From: DATEMK01 sp035275625
GTDB taxonomy: Bacteria; Bacteroidota; Bacteroidia; AKYH767-A; OLB10
Length of the DNA: 17,803 nt
Reading direction: 5' to 3'
Assembly: GCA_035275625.1 (NCBI GenBank)
Contig: DATEMK010000416.1
Location: 1 to 17,803, forward strand
Below, in pieces: positions 1-8,718 of this stretch. The first letter of the stretch is position 1, and the number at the start of each line of letters is the position of its first letter. The position numbers and the translations under genes are program-made. Below the pieces are notes generated by a model. That model worked only from the letters and a program-made list of their open reading frames with translations, had not been told where the DNA came from and searched no databases.

Positions 1-23
1 GATTATAAACTAAAAATAAACCT

Positions 24-2567
24 ATGAAAATAAATTTTACAATTTGTGCAGCTCTGTTGTTAAAAAGCGCTGTGCTGCTAAGCCAGGTGCCTGTTCCACT
101 TCACCCGGGAATTTCAATTTCTCATATCATGAACGTGCACAGGCAGGTCACGCGGCTTGCCTATAATCCGATTGACCAATGTTTTTATTATTCCACTTAT
201 ACAGACAGTATATTTAAAATAATTATTCCTTCCGGGGGACAGCAGCCCTATGATGTGTTAGTTTATACAATCAGCGATCATGGCATACAGTCGGTGCAGG
301 GACTTGCCTTTCATGATTCCACGATATATGTATCAGGAAACAACGAAAGAAATACTCCTTTAACAATTGGTATTATTCAAAGAGGGATATTGCTTTCCGG
401 CACGCTCAGGGAATGGGAGAACGTGGCGCAAACAGTTCCTTACCAGACGGCAAGCGATTTTAACCATCTTTTCAGCGGGCTTGGATTGAACCCTGCAGGA
501 GATACACTGCTTATGTGCAACGGGTCGAGGGGAGACCACGGAGAAATTCAAACCCGTGGCGGCTTATACCCCGGGTTAAGAAATGTACCGGTTACTTCAC
601 TCATACTCAAAATACCTGCATCATCAGTAAACCTTGTGATCCCCAATGATTCAGCCGCCCTGAACGCATCAGGACTGGTTTTTGTGACCGGCATCCGCAA
701 TACGTATGATTTTGCATACAACGCAATGGGTGATCTTTTCGGGGTAGAAAATTCAAGTGACCGGGATGATGAGGAAGAAATTAACTGGCTGCGCCAGGGA
801 AAAAATTATGGATTCCCCTGGATGATGGGTGGAAATTATAACCCGCAGCAATTTGCCTGGTTTAATCCTGCTGCTGATAAGCTGATTAACCAGCAAAGCT
901 ATGCATGGAGCCTGAATACATATTATAATGACCCCACATTTCCGCAGAAACCTCCCGGATTGCAGCTTACAATGCCCTGCAAGAATTTAGGGCCCGATGC
1001 AGCTTTTATCCGCGACAGCGCGAGCGGCTTCACTTATAATGCTGCGGCCGTTAGCAAGCCCATATACAGCTTTACTCCACACCGGTCACCGTTAGGAATT
1101 ACCATTGACAAGGACAGCATATTAGGCACTGACTTTCGCGGAAAGTGTTTTGTACTGAGCTATACCCGCGGAGATGCAACATTAAATGATTCGTCAGTCC
1201 TGATGGTTCCTTTCAACGATACGGGTGAAGATCTGCTGATGCTCGAAATGGAAAAAGACAGCGCCAATGCAAATTATTCTTTTCACTCCTATAAAATTGC
1301 GAAAGGGTTTAATCATCCCGTAGACGCTGTTTTGCTTAACACCAGCATGTATGTGATAGAATGCGATTTCGGTGGGAATCCATCATTATGGAAAATTGAT
1401 TTTCCGGCATGTGCCACAAGCTCAACAATTAATCAGTCTGCATGCGGAAGCTATACCCTGAACGGACAGAATTATACCTCCAGCGGAACTTATACTCAAA
1501 CGCTTGTAAATTCAAATGGCTGTGACAGTGTTATTACGCTGAATCTCACAATTAAAACCTTGCCTACAGCATCAATTACTGCAAGCGGTCCGACAATATT
1601 TTGTTCAGGCAGCAATGTCGTTTTGAATGCTCCGGTGGCTGCTAACCGGTCTTATCAATGGAAAAAGGGCGGGATTAATATTGCAGGAGCCACTTTATCA
1701 TCTTATACTGTAAGTTTAGGTGGTAACTATAAAGTATTGGTCACAAACACTGTAACAGGATGTTCAAAAACTACTGCTAATAATACTGTGGTTACCGTAA
1801 ACCCGTTGCCTGATGCCAGCATAAATGCAGGCGGCCCTATAACATTCTGTGATGGTGGCAGTGTAATGCTTAATGCTGCTTCATTCCCAAACCGCACCTA
1901 TCAATGGACAAAAGGCGGAACAAATATTTCAGGGGCAATAGCGTCATCTTATAATGTAACTATCGGAGGAAATTATAAAGTTATAGTAACAAATACGAAT
2001 ACTGCATGTTCGAATATAACAACACCCGCAACTTTGGTTACTGTTAACACTCTTCCCTCGGCAACCATTACTCCAAATGGTCCGACAACATTCTGTGCAG
2101 GCGGCAGTGTGCTGCTTTCCGCAAATACAGGAACCGGTCTGACATATAAATGGAAAAAAGGGAGCAATTATATTAATGGTGCCACCCTTAATAATTATAC
2201 AGCTTCTATTGCGGGAAATTACAGGGTGGAAGTCACTAAAAGTAATGCTTGTTCAAAAACATCTTCTGCCACTTCAGTTACGATCCCGTGCCGTAACGGC
2301 CAGGGTGAAAATATAATCTCCGCAATGGATGTACTTATTTATCCAAATCCTTCGACAGGGGAATTTACTATTCAGTTTTCTGAAAAACCTGTTGTTCCGG
2401 TGACGATTGAATTGACTGACGTTCTCGGGCAACTTATAGAAAGGTTTGAAGCGGCTGATAAGAGCACCGTTGTGAATAAATCAAATCTTTCAAAAGGAAT
2501 CTATTATATCATCATAAAGAATAATGAAGAAGTAGTTGTAAAAAGGATCAGTATCCTGAAATCATAA
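24..2567 (+). CDS. Secreted PQQ sugar-dehydrogenase-like beta-propeller protein with Ig-like repeats and T9SS sorting domain
   Basis: 847 residues. Residues 1-20 form a signal peptide. Residues about 30-460 resemble the soluble glucose/sorbosone dehydrogenase propeller: GIRNTYDFAYNAMGDLFGVE (223-242) is followed by an acidic DRDDEEEIN stretch and GKNYGFPW (259-266), matching the family's 'GxRNP...DExN...G.NYGWP' signature. SPLGITI (355-361) matches a later blade. Residues 463-510 form a Cys-containing adhesion-type domain (CGSYTLNG...NGCDS). Three Ig-like modules follow at about 513-593, 595-675 and 677-754, each with an FC-GG-V start and a GNYKV/GNYRV strand. A T9SS type A domain (YPNP at 773-776, GIYYIIIK near the end) closes the protein. 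The propeller suggests sugar or aldose oxidation at the cell surface, but I cannot confirm the PQQ or calcium ligands, so it may be a non-enzymatic propeller. The ATG lies just after an A-rich leader at the window edge, so its promoter is not visible. Confidence 0.85.
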   Translation: MKINFTICAALLLKSAVLLSQVPVPLHPGISISHIMNVHRQVTRLAYNPIDQCFYYSTYTDSIFKIIIPSGGQQPYDVLVYTISDHGIQSVQGLAFHDSTIYVSGNNERNTPLTIGIIQRGILLSGTLREWENVAQTVPYQTASDFNHLFSGLGLNPAGDTLLMCNGSRGDHGEIQTRGGLYPGLRNVPVTSLILKIPASSVNLVIPNDSAALNASGLVFVTGIRNTYDFAYNAMGDLFGVENSSDRDDEEEINWLRQGKNYGFPWMMGGNYNPQQFAWFNPAADKLINQQSYAWSLNTYYNDPTFPQKPPGLQLTMPCKNLGPDAAFIRDSASGFTYNAAAVSKPIYSFTPHRSPLGITIDKDSILGTDFRGKCFVLSYTRGDATLNDSSVLMVPFNDTGEDLLMLEMEKDSANANYSFHSYKIAKGFNHPVDAVLLNTSMYVIECDFGGNPSLWKIDFPACATSSTINQSACGSYTLNGQNYTSSGTYTQTLVNSNGCDSVITLNLTIKTLPTASITASGPTIFCSGSNVVLNAPVAANRSYQWKKGGINIAGATLSSYTVSLGGNYKVLVTNTVTGCSKTTANNTVVTVNPLPDASINAGGPITFCDGGSVMLNAASFPNRTYQWTKGGTNISGAIASSYNVTIGGNYKVIVTNTNTACSNITTPATLVTVNTLPSATITPNGPTTFCAGGSVLLSANTGTGLTYKWKKGSNYINGATLNNYTASIAGNYRVEVTKSNACSKTSSATSVTIPCRNGQGENIISAMDVLIYPNPSTGEFTIQFSEKPVVPVTIELTDVLGQLIERFEAADKSTVVNKSNLSKGIYYIIIKNNEEVVVKRISILKS

Positions 2568-2676
2568 TATCAATGGATTTTGTAAAACCGGAACCATTGA
2601 CCACACCAAAAATTCGGGGCTTTGATGGAATAAAATCCGCGCCAAATATTTCAAAATACACATGAAATGATTTTTA

Positions 2677-2684
2677 TACTTTTG
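2677..2684 (+). promoter_or_regulatory. Bacteroidota -7 promoter element for tRNA-Ala
   Basis: TACTTTTG matches the Bacteroidota -7 consensus TAnnTTTG exactly. It lies 31 bases before the first base of the tRNA, which suits a short 5' leader. I see no clear TTG -33 element at the usual distance upstream. The same octamer occurs in the promoter assigned to the beta-helix gene at 15519. Confidence 0.5.
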
Positions 2685-2715
2685 TCGCCTCTGATGGAAA
2701 ACAGTTTTTAAAACA

Positions 2716-2789
2716 GGGGCATTAGCTCAGCTGGCTAGAGCGTTTGCATGGCATGCAAGAGGTCATCGGTTCGACTCCGATATGCTCCA
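2716..2789 (+). tRNA. tRNA-Ala, anticodon GGC
   Basis: The cloverleaf folds completely by eye. Acceptor arm GGGGCAT (2716-2722) pairs with ATGCTCC (2782-2788), including a G3-U70 wobble, the main identity element of alanine tRNAs. D arm is GCTC/GAGC. The anticodon stem TTTGC/GCAAG encloses the loop ATGGCAT, with anticodon GGC at 2750-2752. T arm is ATCGG-TTCGACT-CCGAT. The discriminator base is A2789 and the CCA tail is not encoded in full, so it must be added after transcription. The gene stands alone, with its own promoter-like element and terminator. Confidence 0.97.
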
Positions 2790-2797
2790 CAGAGGGA

Positions 2798-2827
2798 AAA
2801 CCCCGCATTTTGTGGGGTTTCATTTTT
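2798..2827 (+). terminator. Rho-independent terminator of tRNA-Ala
   Basis: A 10-base-pair stem (2798-2807 with 2811-2820, one G-U pair, three-base TTT loop) contains a run of four C-G pairs and is followed by CATTTTT. It starts nine bases after the end of the tRNA, on the right strand to end its transcript. Confidence 0.8.
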
Positions 2828-3220
2828 CATGCGAGGGCCGTATGAGGGCCGTAAAATTTAAGTTTTTTTGGTTTCTTTATATAAAGAGCTGTCAACATCC
2901 GCAAAAAAACCAAACTCATAAAATAATTTTGGATTTTCAATTTGGTCATGAATTTAAGCAAAGAAGATTTCATTCGTGTTTCTCATGAAGTAAAAAAGAT
3001 TCCTTTTGAGCAAGGTGATAAACTTTTTGCTTTGTAAAAACTTGTCTCGCATCAATGTGTTTTCAGGTGTGTCCATTTGGACCCAAAAGTGGTTTATTAT
3101 TTTTTAACAAACCTCCGTCAATGTTTGTGTCTCCGCAAGATTTTATTGGATTAGATTTTATCTCCGTATCCGATTCCCTGTATATGCGGTCACAAACTGA
3201 GGCCAAGAAATTCTGTCCCA
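2828..3220. other. Gene-poor stretch between tRNA-Ala and the next gene
   Basis: About 390 bases with no convincing gene. It holds a tandem near-repeat GAGGGCCGTAT/GAGGGCCGTAA (about 2833-2855) and a 29-codon ATG frame at 2948-3037 (starts MNLSKEDFIRV, ends GDKLFAL), which has natural-looking composition but matches no family I recognise. Two other open frames (2782-2988, which starts inside the tRNA, and 3055-3240, which runs into the 3' end of the next gene) look like chance. A site just downstream of a tRNA is a common integration point, so this could be the worn remnant of a mobile element. I see no integrase, no second copy of the tRNA 3' end and no inverted termini, so that stays a guess. 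Confidence 0.4.
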
Positions 3221-5566
3221 TCAGTTATGCACAACAGTAATTTTCCTGGAGTAATAATTTTTCCCGTCAAACAGTTTTATAAAATAAATACCACTTGAAA
3301 AATCTCTCATATCAAAAGAGTATTCATTAATTTCCGGTGATACATTTATTTTTTCATACCTGATTTTTCTTCCTGCCGGATCAGTTACTGTTAATTCACC
3401 GCTTTGATTTTCATCTGAAGTAAACTTTAGTGTAATACCTCCATTGGTTGGATTGGGGAAAACTTCCATGCCGTTTCTTTCACTGTATAAATTCTCTTCC
3501 CTGCAATTAACCGTTACTACAGTTCCTGCTGACGTTTTAGAGCAGGCATTTGAATTAGTTACAATAACCCTGTAAGTGCCCGCGATGGCAGCGGTATAAT
3601 TCTGCAAAGTAGCTCCCGGCAGGAGATTGCTGCCCTTTTTCCATTGATAAGATAATCCGCCACCGCCATTTGCATTCAACACTACACTACCTCCTGCACA
3701 AAATGTAGTGGGGCCTTGTGGAGTTATAGTTGCAGCAGGAAGAGCATTTACAGTTATTACTGTTGCACTTGCAGTTGTTTTGGAACATCCTGTTACAGTG
3801 TTCGTAACGATCACCCTGTAATTTCCCCCTGTGTATGCTGCATATGATGGTAATGTAGCCCCTGCAACCAGATTAACTCCTTTTTTCCATTGATAAGTTC
3901 TGTTTGCTGCAACAACTGCATTTAAAACTACATTTCCCCCTGAACAAAATGTTGTGGCACCGGCTGGTGTTATTGTTGCTGATGGAAGGGAATTTACTGT
4001 AACTACGACTGCTGCAGATGTGGCAGAGCCACAGGGGTTAGTTACAATAACTCTATAACTTCCAGTAGTTGTTGCAGCATAGTTTGAAGATGTTGCCCCG
4101 GAAAGAGATACTGCGTTTTTTTGCCATTGGTAAGTTAGTCCTGCACCTGTATTGCCATTTAAAGTAACAGAACCACCCGAACAAAAAGTTGTTGCACCTG
4201 ATGGTGTGATTGCCGCAGTGGGAAGAGTGTTTACAATAACGGGTAAAACAGAAACGGCACCATCACCATATAAATTAGTTCCTTTAACGGAAATATTGCC
4301 TGAAACTGCCGTACCTCCATAATTAACGGTAATACTGTTAGTACTGCTTGTGCCGGTAGCACCACCCGGCAATGTCCATATATATGAGGTTGCATTTACA
4401 ATTGCAGGGACACTGTAAGAAACATTATTTTGTCCCTGGCAAACGGATGTGGGTCCTGTTATTATTGCACCGCAACCGGGCAGATGATTAACAAGCACAC
4501 TATAAAGCAGAATTGTTACTCCATCATTTCCGGCAGGCCATGAGTTTACTAATCCGCAAACTGCTGCTCCCATGCAAGGGTCATACACCATCCGGCTTTT
4601 ATAACCCCATGTAACACCTCCGTGGCCCCACGTAGTATGACCAAAAAAAGGCTGGTTCTCTAATGCCAAACCATATGTATATGCTGTGCCGGTAGTAATA
4701 AAATTAGTTAGCTCTGCAAATGAAGCGGGGCTTAACACCTGTCCTGACATGAGCGCGTTATACCATTTTACCATGTCAGCGGATGTGGAGAACAAAGCCC
4801 CTGCGCATCCACCAGCAGTATTTAATCCCACCCTTGAGGTATCGTTAAAATCAATCAAATTATACCAGCGGTGAGCAACAGTGCCAATTTCAGGTTCCTC
4901 TACATCATAAAAAGTGCCTGTTAAATTCAGAGGTGTGAGAATACTGTCACGAATGATGCGCGAAATGTGGAAACCTGTAGCGCTTTGCGCTACCATACCG
5001 GCAAGTATATAATTGACATTGGAATAGCTCCAACTGGTCCCGGGAGCAAATAGCGGAGAGCCAACCCAACTCAATACTTCTATAGGGGTAAAAACACGTG
5101 TTGGATTTTTCATAATGGTATCCATCCAGGGAGAAAGAAATATGGGGTCCTGCACCCCGGCAGTGTGATTCAAAAGTTGACGGATAGTTATATTGGGATT
5201 AATATTCGGATAAGTTGGTAGCCATTTTTTCAGGGAATCATTAAGACTGATGATGTTGTTTTCTGCAAGTATTAACATGGCAGTAGCTACAAATAATTTC
5301 GTATTGCTTGCTATGCCAAACCCCATACCGGCAGTGATGGGATGACCGGAATAAGATAGTCCTGCTGTGCCCTGCCAGGTTCCTTGTCCCTGTACATACA
5401 CACTGGCAGACATTCCTTTTATGTTAGTAATGGCAGAAACGTAGTAGTTTAATGTATCCTGCAGCATGGCAGCCAACTGCGGATTGAATGACTGGGTTTT
5501 TGCCTCTTTAGGGGTAAGCATTAAAACCGATGCCCATGCTATTGTTACAAGTAAAAGTTTTTTCAT
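3221..5566 (-). CDS. Secreted class C beta-lactamase-fold serine hydrolase with PKD/Ig-like repeats and T9SS sorting domain
   Basis: 781 residues, signal peptide about 1-24. Residues about 30-360 form a beta-lactamase/penicillin-binding-like domain (Pfam Beta-lactamase, the AmpC/esterase/DD-peptidase superfamily). The three expected motifs are visible: SNTK (S87-K90, nucleophile and base), YSN (Y181-N183) and HGG (H315-G317) in place of the KTG box. HGG is usual for esterase or peptidase members, so hydrolysis of a peptide or ester bond outside the cell is more likely than drug resistance. A PKD-like domain (about 363-447) and three Ig-like modules (about 449-525, 528-608, 610-688) follow, then a T9SS type A domain (FPNP at 703-706, GIYFIK at 759-764). 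The Ig modules closely resemble those of the protein at 24-2567. The gene has its own promoter-like element upstream and converges on the tRNA. Confidence 0.9.
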   Translation of the reverse strand: MKKLLLVTIAWASVLMLTPKEAKTQSFNPQLAAMLQDTLNYYVSAITNIKGMSASVYVQGQGTWQGTAGLSYSGHPITAGMGFGIASNTKLFVATAMLILAENNIISLNDSLKKWLPTYPNINPNITIRQLLNHTAGVQDPIFLSPWMDTIMKNPTRVFTPIEVLSWVGSPLFAPGTSWSYSNVNYILAGMVAQSATGFHISRIIRDSILTPLNLTGTFYDVEEPEIGTVAHRWYNLIDFNDTSRVGLNTAGGCAGALFSTSADMVKWYNALMSGQVLSPASFAELTNFITTGTAYTYGLALENQPFFGHTTWGHGGVTWGYKSRMVYDPCMGAAVCGLVNSWPAGNDGVTILLYSVLVNHLPGCGAIITGPTSVCQGQNNVSYSVPAIVNATSYIWTLPGGATGTSSTNSITVNYGGTAVSGNISVKGTNLYGDGAVSVLPVIVNTLPTAAITPSGATTFCSGGSVTLNGNTGAGLTYQWQKNAVSLSGATSSNYAATTTGSYRVIVTNPCGSATSAAVVVTVNSLPSATITPAGATTFCSGGNVVLNAVVAANRTYQWKKGVNLVAGATLPSYAAYTGGNYRVIVTNTVTGCSKTTASATVITVNALPAATITPQGPTTFCAGGSVVLNANGGGGLSYQWKKGSNLLPGATLQNYTAAIAGTYRVIVTNSNACSKTSAGTVVTVNCREENLYSERNGMEVFPNPTNGGITLKFTSDENQSGELTVTDPAGRKIRYEKINVSPEINEYSFDMRDFSSGIYFIKLFDGKNYYSRKITVVHN

Positions 5567-5600
5567 TTGTTTTTAGTTTTATCTTGTCTTATTGAATAAA

Positions 5601-5633
5601 CAAAATTACGGTTGATTTTATCAGCCAGTACAA
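5601..5633 (-). promoter_or_regulatory. Predicted promoter of the serine hydrolase gene
   Basis: On the minus strand, TTG (5631-5633) is separated by 22 bases from TAATTTTG (5601-5608), an exact TAnnTTTG -7 element. Transcription would start near 5595, leaving about 30 bases of A-rich leader before the ATG at 5566. The spacing is at the upper end of what is accepted for Bacteroidota primary sigma factors. Confidence 0.55.
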
Positions 5634-5685
5634 TACCCAAAAAATAAAAATCAGGATTCTTCTTACATTCATAAATGCGTATCTA

Positions 5686-8592
5686 TTATTTTTTAACAAG
5701 CCTTCCATAAAGAAATTTATCGGTTGCATGACTACTGATTTTTATAAAATAAATACCGGGGGAAAGAAAAGAAATATCCACTGTATTATTTGCGGCAGTA
5801 TTGATTTTAATTTTTGGTTCCCTCACAATTTGTTTTCCCATTACATCAAATAATTCTAAATCGCACACCTGCTTGGAAAATGGAAATTCAAACTGAATTT
5901 TATCATGGGCAGGATTGGGAAAAACAACGAGGGTATTTTCTGCCCTGCCGTTACGGATTGCAATGGTATTTGAAAGAAGTTCACTGCCGTTAAAATCAAC
6001 TTGCCTGAGGTAGTAGTAATGAATGCTCCTGCTCACATCATTATCCGAAAAATTATAATCCAGGGGTTGTGTTGAATTTCCGGCAGCAATTACTTTTCCT
6101 ATTGAAGAAAAATAACGGGCATTCGGGCTTTTCATTATTTCAAAGTAGTTACTATTTGCTTCGGATGCAGTGGTCCAGTGCAGGTCGTTTGCATGAGTTG
6201 ATTCATTATATGCTCCTGTAAAACTCGCCAGTTCAACCGGCAGTGTCCCGGTAAGAAGCATATCTGTTTCCCAAAGCCCCCTGCCATAGGTGCCCGCACG
6301 CAGTTTCCCTGAAGGATAATGAATGTCAAGATGGTTGACAATTACATTGGGCAAACCGGTATTGAACGGAATCCAATCAGCCATGGAAGCATCCCTGTAA
6401 AAAACTCCAAAATCAGTCCCGATATAAACCGCACCGTTGCTGTTGTTCACATAAGTAATACAGTTCACTGGTACGTTAGGCAATATAGTTCCCGAATAAT
6501 TGTTCCATGTGTTTCCTCCATTGCCTGATATAAATACTTTGTTTCCTGCCGAGTATCCGGAAAATGTCACATAAATTTTATTTGCATCGGTATTGCTGAC
6601 CGCTATATAAGTGATGGCAGCAGCATTTACAGGCAGCCCCGGAGAAATATTAACCCAGTTTGTACCGCCATCAGGCGAACGGACCATTTTATTGTATTTC
6701 GCAGCATATACTACATTAGTGTCTGCTATGGTTACTGCTACTGCTGTTACACTGTCTAACACCGGTGCTGTTGAAATGGTTGTCCAGCTTGTATTCGGCA
6801 CACCTCCGACAAAAGATTTCTTCATGCCAATTCTTGCTCCTATATACATCGTCTGGGGATTGATAAGGTTCATTACATAAGGCGCCACCCATAAGCATAG
6901 ACCCGGTGATGCAAGCGTATAACTTTGTCCTCCATTTTGTGAGCGTTGAAGGTTTCCATAGGGCGTACATATATACAGCGTCATGGGGTTCGTGTAATCG
7001 AACATAGATTGCATTCCATCGCTGCCAAAAATTTGCGTGATGGAGGACGAAGAGCCGGTCCACCTGTTTGTTGCACAATCCTGCGTTCCGTATAAAACGG
7101 TGTCGGCACTTAAAGGATGCGAGGATATACGGTATATCTCTGAAATCTGGATTCCATGACTGAGATTTGTCCACGTTGTTCCGGAATTGGTGGTAGTAAA
7201 AATCCCACCGTCAGTGAGTGCATACAGCGTAGTGCTGCTGCCGGGCTTGTAATAAAATTGTTTTACATCCTGGTGAATATAGTCCGCAGCTAATTCGTTG
7301 ACGTATTGTGCAGCAGTATTCCATGATGTGCCGCCATCAATACTTTTTGCAGAACCGGCACCGGCAACAAATATTTCCTGAACGTTAGTTGGTGAAACTG
7401 TTACTCCCCGGTCATACAAACCGTAAGGAAAAATTAACGGATCAGGGCTGGTCTTGGTTATAAATGTATTTGTTGACGATGTATATTTTTTAAATGCCCC
7501 ACCCTGTCCCCATAAATAAATAATATTTGTATCAGCAGGTGAAATACCGAGAGTAACCCTGACACTTCCTGCATTTACATAGCCTCCGCCTTTGTAAGTC
7601 CATGTGGTTCCACAATTGTTTGAACGCCAAAACCCATTCGCATCAGTGGCATACACTATATCAGCGTTGAGCGGGTTAAATTCCATGCAGTAGTAAACAC
7701 CCGCTTTCACCTGAAGCCAATTCAATCCTGCGTCAACTGTGCGCCAGATTCCAGTGAATGATGCCACCAGCAACGTATCTGTATTTTGAGGATGCATGAG
7801 CAAACGTTGCGGAACTACTAATTGATTTTGCTGCCAGGAGATACCGGTGCCATTCCATGTTTGCCCTCCATCCGTTGATTTTAATACGCCCGCACTGAAA
7901 TGTCCCTGTAACGCTTTTCCGACACCGGGAAATCCCGAATACTTATCACCGGTTGCAATATAAATTTCAGTGGTATTTTTCGGGTTGATGGCAATGTCAG
8001 CAATGCTCATTGAAGGAAGCTGGTCCGTATTAAGGCTTACCCAGCTTGCGCCATTGTTATCACTTTTCCATACACCGCCTGTAGCAGCGCCAATGAAAAT
8101 TGTATTCGGATTGCCCCGCATAAATGCCATGCAATTGATTCTCCCCATTCCTGCAGCACTTCCTCCCGTTGCAACGGTGGATGATACCAGGTTTATCCAT
8201 TGACCACTTAAAACTGAATTTGCATTTGAGTTGCGAAAAGTTTCCTGGTTATTCCTGAACTTAAAAAATTCATTCCACAATGTTTCATTACCGGGATAAT
8301 TACCGGACGGATAAACACGCTGTTCAGTAAACCATTCCCATCTTTTAAACTGGTTGTACCCCGGAAATAGACCTTCGTCTTCTCCCTGCTCTTCCATATG
8401 CCTTTCTTCTTTCTCATCTTCATTATAAGCTTCAGCATATTTGTTAAATGCTTTTTGTATGTCGTAAAAAATAAAATCCTTTTGACTCAGTTTTGATTTC
8501 AAAGAAGGTGATTTCAGCCAGGGTTGAGCATGTGATGAAAAATTGAAAACAATAAATAAAATTAAGCAGAAGAAATTGTAACCGTATTTCAT
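5686..8592 (-). CDS. Secreted Asp-box (BNR/VPS10-type) beta-propeller protein with T9SS sorting domain
   Basis: 968 residues, signal peptide about 1-22. Residues 56-73 are highly acidic. From about 130 to 780 the protein has around nine Asp-box motifs (S-x-D-G-G-x-T-W and variants), for example SDNNGASW (177-184), STDGGQTW (239-246), SIDGGTSW (417-424), SPDGGTNW (639-646) and SGNGGNTW (689-696). It also has repeated 'NPxNxxxIYxAT' blade strands, ending in YGRGLWETD (769-777). This is the sialidase/sortilin-like propeller fold found in many large Bacteroidota surface proteins. I do not see the arginine triad or FRIP motif that would argue for true sialidase activity, so a binding or scaffold role is more likely. 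Residues about 784-870 form the fibronectin-like module that often precedes the sorting domain. The T9SS type A domain starts at FPNP (891-894). The intergenic leader carries a motif also found before the kinase gene. Confidence 0.88.
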   Translation of the reverse strand: MKYGYNFFCLILFIVFNFSSHAQPWLKSPSLKSKLSQKDFIFYDIQKAFNKYAEAYNEDEKEERHMEEQGEDEGLFPGYNQFKRWEWFTEQRVYPSGNYPGNETLWNEFFKFRNNQETFRNSNANSVLSGQWINLVSSTVATGGSAAGMGRINCMAFMRGNPNTIFIGAATGGVWKSDNNGASWVSLNTDQLPSMSIADIAINPKNTTEIYIATGDKYSGFPGVGKALQGHFSAGVLKSTDGGQTWNGTGISWQQNQLVVPQRLLMHPQNTDTLLVASFTGIWRTVDAGLNWLQVKAGVYYCMEFNPLNADIVYATDANGFWRSNNCGTTWTYKGGGYVNAGSVRVTLGISPADTNIIYLWGQGGAFKKYTSSTNTFITKTSPDPLIFPYGLYDRGVTVSPTNVQEIFVAGAGSAKSIDGGTSWNTAAQYVNELAADYIHQDVKQFYYKPGSSTTLYALTDGGIFTTTNSGTTWTNLSHGIQISEIYRISSHPLSADTVLYGTQDCATNRWTGSSSSITQIFGSDGMQSMFDYTNPMTLYICTPYGNLQRSQNGGQSYTLASPGLCLWVAPYVMNLINPQTMYIGARIGMKKSFVGGVPNTSWTTISTAPVLDSVTAVAVTIADTNVVYAAKYNKMVRSPDGGTNWVNISPGLPVNAAAITYIAVSNTDANKIYVTFSGYSAGNKVFISGNGGNTWNNYSGTILPNVPVNCITYVNNSNGAVYIGTDFGVFYRDASMADWIPFNTGLPNVIVNHLDIHYPSGKLRAGTYGRGLWETDMLLTGTLPVELASFTGAYNESTHANDLHWTTASEANSNYFEIMKSPNARYFSSIGKVIAAGNSTQPLDYNFSDNDVSRSIHYYYLRQVDFNGSELLSNTIAIRNGRAENTLVVFPNPAHDKIQFEFPFSKQVCDLELFDVMGKQIVREPKIKINTAANNTVDISFLSPGIYFIKISSHATDKFLYGRLVKK

Positions 8593-8655
8593 ACCATTTT
8601 GTATATATTTTCACAGTAAAAATATAGCCAAAAATTTGCAAAACAAGCACCGGTT

Positions 8656-8664
8656 AACGGTTGG
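8656..8664 (-). promoter_or_regulatory. Candidate LytTR half-site upstream of the propeller gene
   Basis: The minus strand reads CCAACCGTT, followed by AAC. This is close to the LytTR-family half-site pattern [TA][AC][CA]GTTN[AG][TG], with the last base off. The identical 9-mer occurs at 11500-11508, upstream of the kinase gene. No properly spaced second half-site is evident. Confidence 0.2.
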
Positions 8665-8718
8665 CAGCTTCTACTTAATGTTTGGATGAATTGTAATGAA
8701 AAGCATACGTAAAATGTA

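Noticed and set aside
1560..2290. Tandem repeats that could suggest a CRISPR or satellite array
   Set aside because: The repetition is of roughly 80-codon Ig-like protein modules within one reading frame, with diverged DNA and no spacer structure.
2570..2600. Inverted repeat TCAATGG/CCATTGA just after the first gene
   Set aside because: The 7-base stem has a 17-base loop and no T-tract, so it is not a convincing terminator.
2782..2988. A 68-codon plus-strand frame after tRNA-Ala
   Set aside because: Its start codon lies inside the tRNA acceptor arm and it runs through the terminator hairpin.
3221..5566. Reading the beta-lactamase-fold protein as an acquired resistance gene
   Set aside because: It has HGG rather than KTG, a large Ig/T9SS extension and no mobile-element context, so a surface hydrolase is more likely.
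6716..7174. A 152-codon open frame on the minus strand inside the Asp-box propeller gene
   Set aside because: It overlaps the propeller gene in another frame, has no family signature, and the propeller frame shows regular Asp-box motifs throughout.
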